Assembly: GCA_037074705.1 (NCBI GenBank)
Contig: CM073590.1
Location: forward strand, 93,302,947-93,366,946
Source: Zhengitettix transpicula
Taxonomy: Eukaryota; Arthropoda; Insecta; Orthoptera; Tetrigidae
DNA length: 64,000 bases
Direction of reading: 5' to 3'
The notes beneath the pieces were generated by a model, which was given only the letters and a program-made list of their open reading frames with translations, ran no database searches and had not been told where the DNA came from. Below, piece by piece: positions 22,532 to 32,914 of this stretch (within the stretch, counting starts at the first letter, position 1; each line of letters starts with the position of its first letter). A program made the translations under genes and the position numbers.

Positions 22532-22877
22532 TTATATCTTGCAATACGCACTGGAAGATACATAGAATTATGATAAAACCGATACATAAATGTTCAAAAT
22601 TGATATTTTTCTATTGAAGACAGCGTATTTCGTAACGTTTTGTATTAATTTTAAACAATGCTACCAACTGCAGACAGCTAAAACAACCAAATAGTTTATT
22701 TTCATTATATCTTGCAATACGCACGGGAAGATACATATAATTATGGTAAGAACAATACTTAAATGTTAAAAACTAATATTTTTCTATTAAAGAAAGCGTA
22801 TTTCGTAATGTTTTGCACTAATTTTATACTATGCTGCCAACTGCAGATTGCTAAAACCACCAAATAGTTTATTTTCA
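22532..22877. repeat. 173-bp tandem duplication
   Basis: Two collinear copies (22,532-22,704 and 22,705-22,877), each starting TTATATCTTGCAATACGCAC and ending CCAAATAGTTTATTTTCA, about 85-90% alike by eye. No coding potential. Confidence 0.85.
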
Positions 22878-22914
22878 GATGGAAAAATTATATATCTACA
22901 AATTTAGTAAATGT

Positions 22915-22950
22915 TTTAAATAGTGTATATATATATATACACTATTTAAA
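22915..22950. repeat. perfect 36-bp palindrome
   Basis: TTTAAATAGTGTATAT joined through alternating TA to its own reverse complement. It lies 7 bases upstream of the Helitron-like left end. Confidence 0.85.
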
Positions 22951-24112
22951 ACTAGCTTCTATTATATAAAATTGCCTTATGCGGGTATTTATGTGTGTAT
23001 ACATGTGGGCATGTTCCGCTTACAAATCTACACCCTCGAAGCATTTTCACCAAATTTCGTACACGTGTTCTTTGCGACAGGGAAACAAATATTGTGCGGG
23101 TGTAACACGCCTACCACCCCTAGGAGAATGATTGGACGGTGGTGGAAATCTTCAAACATGCTAAAATGTCCGATATTTGCGTTGCATAAATATTTTTCAG
23201 GGTTAATTAGATTTATAGTATTTCTACTCATGTGATTTTTATTAATTTTAATCCATTGTGGCACGAGGGTTGAGCACATTAAGGAGTGGCGGTGGAGGGG
23301 GTTTCCAAGTAAATAACCCTAAAAATACCGAGATTCGAGTCAACTCAAAGGTAATGGATGTCGGTGAGTTAATTTATGACAATCTGGGCAACGCGCAGTT
23401 GTAGGATTGGGTAGGAAGGGTTGGGCGGAGGGTAGAACTTTTAAAATAGCCGAATTTTGCTTCAAATAAATATATTTCTGGACCAATGATATTCACAAAA
23501 TTTCCCTACATATTCTCCGAGTTTAATTTCAACCCATTTCGGGCTTGGGAGGGATGCGCCCTTAAGGGTAAGGGTGGACGGGCATTACAAGAAAATAACG
23601 CGAATACAACCGAGATTAGAGTCAAATCAATGATTATGGATGGCACTGAGTTTAATTAAGACAATCAATTGGTGTTTTAACCGCCAGGAGCAATGGTGGA
23701 CGGGGGTTGAAATTTTAAAACATAATAAGCAGTCGATATTTGCGTCGAATAAATATTTTTCTGGTTCAGTGATATTTATAAAATGTCTCTAAATGTTCCA
23801 TATATTTAATATTAACCTTTTTCGTGGTTTGGGAGGAGCACCCTTAAGGGTGGGGTGGAGTAGATTTATATAAAAATAGTGCAAACACAATCGAGATTGG
23901 ACTCAAATCCAGGGTTATTGTTGTCAGTGAGTTTAATTATGATATTCAAGTTGTTGTTTAGTGTCTCAATTAGGAGTAGATGGGATGGATATATTTAAAC
24001 ACGCTAACACGGCTGATATTTGAGTAGGATAAATATTTTCGGGGAAAAAGTGATTAATAATGTTTGTACCAATGTATGTCAGTAAAATTTCAACCTCTTA
24101 CGGAATGGGAAA

Positions 24113-24268
24113 GGAGCACCGTAGGGTTAGGGGTGGAGGGGTATTACAAGAAAATAACGCGAATACAACCGAGATTGGAGTCAAACCAAAGGAGCACCGT
24201 AGGGTTAGGGGTGGAGGGGTATTACAAGTAAATAACGCGAATACAACCGAGATTGGAGTCAAACCAAA
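24113..24268 (+). repeat. 78-bp local duplication within the array
   Basis: Two adjacent units (24,113-24,190 and 24,191-24,268) starting GGAGCACCGTAGGGTTAGGG, nearly identical. They are therefore much younger than the surrounding ~280-bp units. Confidence 0.9.
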
Positions 24269-25532
24269 GGTAATGGATGTCGCCGTGTTCAATTATGACA
24301 TTCAATTGGCCTTTTAACCCCAAGGGTTGGGGTGGACGGGGGTGTAATTTTTCTAACATGTTAAACGGTCGATATTTGCATTAAATAATTAATTGTCGAG
24401 GTCAATGACATTTATAATATATCTACCGATGTTGTTTGTAAAATTTAACCTTTTTCGGCATTAGAGGGAAGCACACTTAGGAGAGGAGCTGGAATCATTA
24501 AAATATGCTAAAACAGCAGATGTTTAGGCAGATAAAATTTTTTGGGAACAAAGAGATATATAGTAATTTAATCGATGTTATTTGAGTATGGTTTTAACCC
24601 CTTACATCATGGAAAAGGAGCACTCTTAGGGGTGAGGGTGGACGGGCATTATAAATAAATAATGCGAGTAAAACCAATATTACAGTCAAACCCAGGTTTC
24701 TGGGTGTCACAAAATGTAATTATGATATTCAATTGCTCACTTAATCCCCAGGGGCGGGAGAGGATGGGGTTGTAAATTTTCAAACATGTTAAAAGGTCTA
24801 TATTAACGGAAAATATTTTTTTTCAAGGTTAATTAATTTATAGTATTTATACCCATTTTATGTATTACAATTTCAACCTCTTGCGACATGAGGGTGAAGA
24901 ACGCTTAGGGGAGGGGGGGAGACGTGTGTTACAAGAAAATAACTCGAAAACAACCAACATTCGAATGAATCGAACGTAATTAATGTCGCTGAGTTAATTT
25001 ATGACAATTTGAGCAACGCGCAGGGTTGGGCTGGACTAGGGTGGGAGGGTTTGGGTGGAGGTGAGTGGAGAATACAAATTTTAAAGGAACTTAAGCGGCT
25101 GAATTTTGCAACGATTACATATATTTCTGGAACAATGAGATTATTAAAATATCACTACACGGTCTCTGAGTTTAATTTGAATCCCTTTCGGGATTGAGAG
25201 GGAGCTCACATTAGGGGTGGGGGTCAACGGGTGTTAAAAATAAATAACGAGATTAGAGTCAAATACAGGGTTATGAATGTCACTGAGTTTAATTATGACA
25301 TTTAATTTGTCATTTAACTCCCGAGGAGTGGTGTTTGACGGGAGTGGAAATATTGAAACATGAAATCACGACCGATATTAGAAGTGAATAATATTTTCAG
25401 GGTTAATTGGATTTAAAGTAATTCTACCCAAGTTGTGTGTGTAAAAATTGAACCCCTCTTTCGGCATGAGGGCGATGCATGGGGGTAGAGGGCACCGACA
25501 AGAAAAAAACGAGTCAAATCGAAGGATGTCGC

Positions 25533-25656
25533 TGAATTTATTTATGACATTCTGGACAACGCGTGAGGGGTGGTCTGAGGTTGGAGGAGTTGGGTGAATT
25601 TATTTATGACATTCTGGACAACGCGTGAGGGGTGGGCTGAGGTGGGAGGAGTTGGG
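25533..25656 (+). repeat. 62-bp local duplication within the array
   Basis: TGAATTTATTTATGACATTC and the following ACAACGCGTGAGGGGTGG recur 62 bases apart with very few differences. Confidence 0.9.
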
Positions 25657-26985
25657 TGAATTTTTAAAAAAAATGTTGACCGGTCGTTATTAAATATATT
25701 TCTGGATCAATTTGATTAATAAAATTTATCTATATTTTCTCCGCGTATAATTTCAACCCCTTTTGGGATTGGGAATGGAGCTTCCGTTAAGGGTGAGGGT
25801 GGAGTGTAATTACAATATAATGATGCAAAAACAATCGAAATTGGAGTCTAACTCACGGTCATGGATGTCAATGAGTTTAATTATTACAATCAACTAATCA
25901 TTTAACTCTCCCCAAGGAAGGGTTGGCGGGGGTGTTAATTTTAAAACATGTTTAACGGTCCATTTTTGAAAGGAATGAATATCTATCGAGGTCAATGTAC
26001 TGATAATATTTCTACCGATTCTGTTTTTAATTTAAACCTCTTAAGGACGTGAAAGATCACACTTAGGGGTGGGGGTATGAGGGGAGTTACAAGAAAATAA
26101 ATCCCAGATTGGAGTCAAATTCAAGTTATGGATGTCACTGAGTTTATTTATGACAACCATTGGGAAAGTGACTGGGGGTGGTAAGTTCTGGGCGGGGGTA
26201 TAAATTTTCAGAAATGTATAATGGCCGATATTTGCGTGAAATAAATATTTTACGCAGGCAATGTCATTGATAGTATTTCTACCGATTTTGATTGAGTATA
26301 ATTTCAACACCTTACGGCATGGTAGGGAAGTACGCGTAGAGATGGAGGTGTGTTTCATAAAACTAACCTCAAAAAACGAGATTCGAGTCACTTGGCAACG
26401 TGGGCAATGCACGAGATTTGGTGGGGGTGTGAGGGGCCTCGCGGAGTTGGGCGCGGGAGGAAATTTTCAAACATTTTAAACGGTCGATATTTGCGTTAAA
26501 TAATTATTTCCCTGGGTTCATGACTTTGATAGTATTTTTACCTATGTTGTTTGTGTACAATTTCAACCCATGTGAGGGGAGCAAGGTTAGCGGTTGGGGT
26601 GGAATTACGTTAAATAAAAATAACGCTAAAACAACCCAGATTCGAATCAATTCAGAAACTATGAATGTCGCCGAGTCTAATTTGGACGGGTTTGGGAGGT
26701 GGTGGGCGGGGGTAGAAATTTCCAAACAATGTAATCGGTCGATTTTTGCGTGGAATAAATACTGTTTGATTATCGCACATTTGTGGGGGTGGTCATCTTC
26801 TAACATGTAGAAACGGCCGATATATTATGTCAATGAGTTCAACCTCCTTCGGCATCGGAGGGTGCACATTTAGGGATAGGGTTCGTGGATCGTTACATAA
26901 AAATAGCGCAAAAGCAACCGAAATTGTAGACATATTGGGGATTATAGATAAATGACATCTCGGGCAACGCCGGGCACCCAGCTAG

Positions 26986-28431
26986 TAATAAATAAATATC
27001 AGTCATATTAATTTAAAATAATTTGAAGGTAATATCAATTTTTGCTATTTAAAACTACGATTATCCATTTCAGAATATTATGTTGAAAATGATATTAATT
27101 CAAATATATGTACATATCTCCTCATTAATTACATATTAATGGCAGCACATTCATTATTCTAAAACTATTTATAAATGTTTCAACCCGTTAGTAATATAAC
27201 TCGTACTATTTGGATTACAGGAAAATATAATGATGACAATTTATTTTGATTTTTATATAATTGTTTCTTCTCTTTATTTAATTGGAAAGAATAAGAGACT
27301 ATTTAATAAAAAGCGTATATTGGGAACCAAGTTAAAAAGGTGCTTAAATCGTTCAAAATTATTAACATGAAGTAATAGGCAATATATTTCGTAGACATTA
27401 TATATATTTTACTTTGCATTATTCATTTAATTCAACAGAGGATAATTACCCTGCGTAATTGTGGGCACATGTGCCCGCATTTCTTGCTACTTCGCTGTTC
27501 TTGTAAATATGTTATGCACCAAGCGCCGAAATTACGAGTTTTGCTAGCGCTTGCCAACACATTCAGGTTTTTCGAACTGTAGAGGGAGCCAGGTGCTATG
27601 GGAAGATTTACAACAGTCATAGCTTGTTACACCACAGCCATTACGATGCAGCGAAGCAAACACTTTGAGAGGGACAATGTATTTCAGCGAGGAAGGGATT
27701 AACCACCTCAGGAAGGATCACAGGGGATGAAAAAAGGGCACGAAACACTATTAGGCTCTGATGAATAATTTATGCCTTTAACGCCGCAAGTTAAAAGCTA
27801 CTTCAATTACAGACCTCGTACTTTACTAGGATTATGCCATTCGTAAATATGAACATTTGCAATTGAAATACATAACACAATATAAACACTTTACATTTTT
27901 AATAAATGACATTCTAATTAAATTAGCATCCTGAAATATTATGATACTGCTATCTTTTCAAGCTTTTCAAATCATTGTGATTTTTCTATAACTCGATAAG
28001 TATCATAAATGGCGTAGTTTTAAATTAATATTAGTTTCTTAATTTTTATATTTATTATCCTGAACTTATATAAATTTTCGGAAATAATTCTGAAGTGTGT
28101 TCTTATTTGGTAATCTAGTATTAAAAACGTTTGTAAGAAAAAGAAATAGGGATTTGTGAAGCACATTTACAGAAGTATTACAATGAAATACCTCTAAGAA
28201 AATGGAACTGAACAAGGCGTAGTAAATAAATTTGATCCAGAATTATTGATAGTCATTTAACATTAGTTAAGCTTGATATTGCATAATTAAATGTTAAACA
28301 TTTATCAGGCTTTTAGTTTTATTTAATAAACTTTATTTAAAGATTCAAAGAAACCACATGCGGTTCCTCAATTTTAAAGTTATTTCAAAAACACGTGTTA
28401 ATATATGCAAATCTAACAGGAGCTTTCAAAA
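26986..28431. other. anonymous AT-rich stretch
   Basis: AT-rich. 27,430-27,770 is more balanced in composition, with a 62-codon minus frame that resembles nothing known to me. Confidence 0.4.
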
Positions 28432-28600
28432 AATAGTTCTCGGAATTCACACGGGATTTGCATATTTATATTTAGACGCAATGTTTCGACGACTGAAAGC
28501 TCTGTCGTCATCGCCTAGAAGATGACGACAGAGCTTTCAGTCGTCGAAACGTTCGTCTAAATATAAATATGCAAATCCCGTGTGAATTCCGAGAACTATT
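28432..28600. repeat. near-perfect 80-bp inverted repeat built from a Penelope-like terminal module
   Basis: Left arm 28,432-28,512 and right arm 28,521-28,600 are reverse complements apart from one small difference (CGCAATGTTT on the left arm; AAACGTTCG on the right). The 8-base spacer is GCCTAGAA. Each arm carries GACGACAGAGCTTTCAGTCG followed by TCGAAAC, as in the fragment at 9,598-9,690. Single-stranded, it would form an 80-bp hairpin. It fits two terminal modules joined head to head. Confidence 0.85.
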
Positions 28601-28954
28601 TATTGAACATACTTCACCGGAAAAGACTTCAATCTTTGATAACAGGAGATTTCTTCTTTTAAGTGATATTCATCTGTAAGATAAAAAATACATCAATTGA
28701 ACAAACAAGTTCCTCTTACAAAATAAATGAAATAAAGAATATTAAAACTGAGGACCTGTATGCGTTTGTTTGCAAAGGTCCAGATAATCAATATATTTAT
28801 AAACTTTATGGTTGGTACCTTGTTGTAGGTATTCTTGTAAATATCACAGTTTCTGGCTGGCTTACTATTTTTCTTAGCATAAAATCCCCATATTGTTTTA
28901 CATAAGTATGTGAAGTTTTACACTTCTTATAATAAGACGAATATCCTCCAACAT
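28601..28954. other. anonymous spacer
   Basis: AT-rich. The 80-codon plus frame at 28,663-28,905 has a hydrophobic C-terminal half but no recognisable family; probably chance. Confidence 0.35.
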
Positions 28955-29160
28955 CATTTTATTATTATATGTTCTCACATGAACTGTTAAGATGATCAAC
29001 GACTTTGTACTGTTAAATTTATCTTTATCAGGGAACTGAATGCTTTTCAGGATGGAAACAGACACACACAAAAGAACATCGATCCCTCTCCGGGATTCAA
29101 ACACGGGACCTCTGGGATTCATTGTAGTGACGCTGACAACTACACCACAGGAAGTCAGCC
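28955..29160 (-). mobile_element. tRNA-derived SINE
   Basis: On the minus strand an A-box-like TGGTGTAGTTG (29,137-29,147) is followed 43 bases later by a B-box-like GTGTTTGAATCCC (29,092-29,104). That is the spacing of an internal RNA polymerase III promoter in a tRNA. The head continues as an unrelated body ending in a TAATAATAAAA-like tail near 28,960. It cannot fold as an intact tRNA, so it is a SINE and not a tRNA gene. The 3' boundary is approximate. Confidence 0.6.
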
Positions 29161-30331
29161 CAATATCTTCTATTTACCAATATCCCTCACATTATATACC
29201 TCAAATTATATTACTCACTTATGTTTACAAATTGCCTATTATTTTACAATATTACGCTGTCTTTACTATTTGTCTTCCCACTTCTTCTGAAACTGAAAAG
29301 CTACTAAAATTATGCGGTAGGAACAAAATAAAGGTTTCAAAGTGGCGCAGTAATTCTTCATGGACATTTATTTTATCTCGGACGGGTGGGAATGTAGCAT
29401 TATTAAGTGTCTGAGACGCAAAATGATTTGTGCTGGCTGCGGACTTGTATGATAGTTTGAGCGGCGTCATCGTATTTTAGTAATAATGGATTTGTATCGA
29501 CGCTATTAGGAGTTGGAGAGGATTAAAATGTATTTATCGAATCGCGTAGGAATACGAAACAAACATTCTTTTTAGTTCGTTTATTTGTTTAGATGCGACA
29601 AGTTGAAATCCACTCAATAAGAGTGATTAAAGTTGTATGGTTAATAAGGAAGGAAAGCAACTAGAATACTTTTGGGGGCAGTAATGGCATAAAAAGCGGC
29701 ATACAGACAGCAGACGGCAGCATTGAACACTTCATAACACAAAAAATGTTTACACGTAAATATTCTCAGAAATTCGTAAATATATTCTATGCCAATTATA
29801 TCCCCATGAAATAACACCTAGAAAAATGTGTTACTATAAAGTGTAACTGCTAATATCAATAACCTGCTTTTGTAAATTTTAAATGGAAATCAATTGTATA
29901 TCATTAGATGACAGTAACAATCAATCAATAAATCTCACTATTTAACCTATAAATACCTTTCACTACTACCTTTACTCTCCATCTGCCCAATATTGTGCCA
30001 TACTGCACTAACTTATATTTTAAATAGTAACTTCAAAAAGTAACTTCCTAATTAATTTCTCTGACTGCTTGTTTCACTTTTTTATACACTACATTTTAAA
30101 TACATCACTCCGTTTTATTAAAGTTTTCTAGTTTCACACATTTGGTGTAAGGGGTTTTAAAAACGTTCGAGCAAAATCAATTTTGATATTCAGTTAATTA
30201 ATTTTTATAGTTTAAGGACTGCTGAACCAGCGCTGCTGTACCTAGAACCAATCAGCTATCGATTTATTAAAATTTACTCGCATTGGAGTGCGTGCGGTAA
30301 CTTTTAATTTAAAATTATGAGAACCTGTCAC

Positions 30332-30333
<2 letters not shown>
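29161..30333. other. anonymous AT-rich stretch
   Basis: Short frames around 29,250-29,470 on both strands have no recognised product. The remainder is AT-rich without landmarks. Confidence 0.4.

Positions 30334-30374
<41 letters not shown>
30334..30374. repeat. (TA)n microsatellite at the SINE-A copy 6 tail
   Basis: About 20 TA units abutting TTGGGTGTAGACAGG, where other SINE-A copies carry the poly-A tail. Confidence 0.95.
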
Positions 30375-30377
<3 letters not shown>

Positions 30378-30900
30378 GTGTAGACAGGCTATGTATAGGG
30401 TAATCCAGATAGTGGCAACTCCCCTTTATAGCATAGGAAAGGGATTTGAAAGGGGGGATGTGGAAGGGTAGAGGAAGGCAGTCAAGAGTTAACTAGGGCC
30501 CCAGGGCTATATTTTAAAGAACCTACCCGGCATTCGCCTAAAGAAATGCAGGATAAACCCTAGAAAAACCTGCATCAGGTAGGTCGGGCATTGGGTACTT
30601 GTCCCACGCCCTTCCGATAGCGGGAGAGGAGTTTGCTGTGGGGACGCAGCATTCCCTTCTCCGTGCCTCGACCAGTTTAGAAGGCAGCTGGCTGACTATT
30701 CCAATGGGAATAGAGGACAACTCTTACCGTATGCCCAAGGTCTGTGACCCCGGAACGGGCCGAGGTGCCTCGGCTTGTGGGAACCTTAGTTCAAAAACGG
30801 AGAGGAAAAAGGTAGCCCCTTTGTGTCTCTCCTACAAGATTCTGCCTGCGAGAGAATATCCCTCGCAGGTCCTGCCTGCGAGAGAATAACCCTCGCATAC
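30375..30900 (-). mobile_element. SINE-A copy 6 with both 5' hairpins
   Basis: A well-kept body from GGGTGTAGACAGG to GAACCTTAGTTCAAAAACGG, then the two hairpins at 30,844-30,897 (GCCTGCGAG paired with CTCGCAGG, twice). The A-tail is replaced by (TA)n. The antisense frame at 30,599-30,889 runs past its usual end because a short deletion (TACACCTCTCAAAACA region) changes frame. Confidence 0.85.
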
Positions 30901-32914
30901 GGCAATATTTTAATTCAAATATGCGTTTTTTCTTCGAAACGTCTGAGACTAATTAATATTATTCTACTATTTTGATTATAAATACATGAAGTTGAAAATT
31001 AAATTTTATCTAATAGCAGGGAATCGTAGAAGGAGAATATAACCACGTAAAAGAGACGTATTGACGTAAAGACGCAACGACAAATCAATCAATGTAATAA
31101 GATTAGGTAGTATTGTGTACCAAGGAAATTGTAATTATTGTCCAGACCAATTAAAAAAGCCTGAATATCGAAATAAAATAGAGCTTAAACTAAGGCACTA
31201 ATTAAATACTTCCATTCGTGAAATCATTAAATATTCAGTATAAAAAAGTTCCAATATATGACAACTATTTCTTTATATGTTTTTTCAGAATAACTACTAA
31301 ATAGATTGGTAAAATAAGTCAAACCCTCTTAAGATGTAAGAAAAAGCGAGTTTATTATTATTGCTTTGAGATGAAGTTTTATTAATAATTTCGTGCAAGA
31401 TAATTTGGTTGACAGAAAATCGGATTTTAGGAGGTGTTAACTGCCTTTCGGTTCAACGTCGGGGTGATGACCTAAATGTTCCCCTTTTCCGCTTACACGT
31501 GCATTTTAATTCTTTTCTGCTAAGCTCAGACTTACAACACCGAGGGAAGATCTGCGAGAGGAAAATGTATAAAAGCTGTAAAAAGATATTACACGAGCTC
31601 ATGCATATTAATAAAGGCTCCGCGTTACTTATAACGGCGATAGTTCTGAAAATAGAATGCCTTCCCAGCCCCTCTTCCCAACACACTGGATTTTAATGAA
31701 TAATTTGAATGCAGCATTAAGCCCTTATACCGTATCTAAAGGTAATATATTATACTTGCAAAGGAAAAAGGTCGTATTAAAAGTTAAAATTCGTACAGGA
31801 CTCATAGTTCAGTCTATTAACCATTTAATTTAAAAATTTCTGTTCTGAACAAAACCCCGGATATAAACAACGGTATTGTGTTTACAAATATAAATCTTAC
31901 AATATTTATGATCCTGATGAATATCGACGAACAAATGCCGACGAAACAGTCTTTTATAAATACAGCATTGTTTATTCATACGAAAATGAAGGCAGAAATT
32001 ATTTTAATTCATACGGGGTCAAAATATTACGTGTAAGTTTGTAAAACAAAAATTTTTAACTCACTAAACGACTTTCTATTGTTTGATTTTATTATTTTTT
32101 TTATTGGGATTAATGTAAATATTTATATATGTCACTACAAACAAGTTTTGAGATTTTACAATATTTCCCAGCCTTGGAAAATTTGTGATGTCGGAACTTT
32201 AAAAATTGGAACAAGAAAAAATAGAACCAAGGAAATAAGACAGAAGTATCAATTTCTTACTATTATGAGATATGTGATTCAGTTTTCCATTTAAATCTCT
32301 ATCGCTCTTAATTCATCTCATTATAACGAGTATAACATAAGAGCGACATTTCTTTTATCTTTAACACTACGTAACAATCAATATTTAGTTGTTATACATT
32401 AAAATGCAATCATTGTGATTTGTATTTAGTAAATACCATCAGCCAATTGAAAGAATTTCAACGTGAGCTTTTAAATTACTTTAATCTTATTGGTGGGCCA
32501 TTATAAATTATAATTGGTGTAATTGTCTTATATTCAGTGCGTAAGTACCGTACTAACTTATGTTGCTATTACAGAGAATACTCCAGTGACTTCAATCGCA
32601 GAAAATTTCTAAAAGTATTTCTTTCGTAATTTTGTCTATAGTCTTAATCATAGACATTATTATAATCAGTAAAATTTCCAAAGTTTCCCATAAAGTAAAT
32701 TTTTTTCACAACTGTACGGTATGTACTCATAAAATTATAAAAACCCTAGGAATATGATTTAAATATTCTCACTTTAGAATCCTGACATTTGTCTCTAATC
32801 GTTACAGACAAACCATGAGACTATAAACGAGATAAGTATTTAACATATTACTTTATACGAAAAAATCATCTTCCCAATATAAAAAAATAATTTTTGACGA
32901 AAAAAAAACTTATA
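30901..32914. other. anonymous AT-rich stretch
   Basis: 31,409-31,730 is more GC-balanced, with 95- and 77-codon frames on opposite strands, neither recognisable. The rest is AT-rich. Confidence 0.4.

Larger units (their letters stand above)
23270..26900 (+). repeat. tandem array of about 14 diverged ~280-bp units
   Basis: Each unit has in order a G-rich TTAGGGGTGGGGGTGGA-like block, an AATAACGCGAATACAACCGA block, GGAGTCAAA, ATGGATGTCGCTGAG, TTAATTATGACA, a second G-rich block, AACATGTTAAACGGTCGATA, AATAAATATTTTTC, and TTTCAACCCCTTTCGGCATG. G-rich blocks start near 23,283, 23,560, 23,843, 24,122, 24,477, 24,625, 24,905, 25,212, 25,480, 25,785, 26,063, 26,333, 26,588 and 26,870. Open frames in the array are short and unrelated to the unit boundaries. 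Confidence 0.85.
22958..26985 (+). mobile_element. Helitron-like non-autonomous element filled with ~280-bp tandem repeats
   Basis: The right end reads CTCGGGCAACGCCGGG then CACCCAGCTAG, followed by T. A short hairpin (CTCGG/CCGGG around GCAACG) ~6 bases before CTAG is the usual Helitron 3' end (hairpin, then CTRR, inserted before T). The left end TCTATTATATAAAA begins with TC. The base before it is T and not the usual A, so the exact left boundary is less certain. No helicase or Rep motif is visible. A second copy of the left part lies inverted at 54,871-55,492, which supports 22,958 as a real end. Confidence 0.7.

Noticed and set aside
24060..24317. Frame with a repeated 26-residue peptide in the satellite array
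   Set aside because: The repeat comes from a 78-bp DNA duplication, which is a multiple of three. Other units do not keep the frame.
23270..26900. CRISPR array
   Set aside because: Units are ~280 bp and diverged throughout, with no short identical repeats separated by unique spacers, and the context is eukaryotic.
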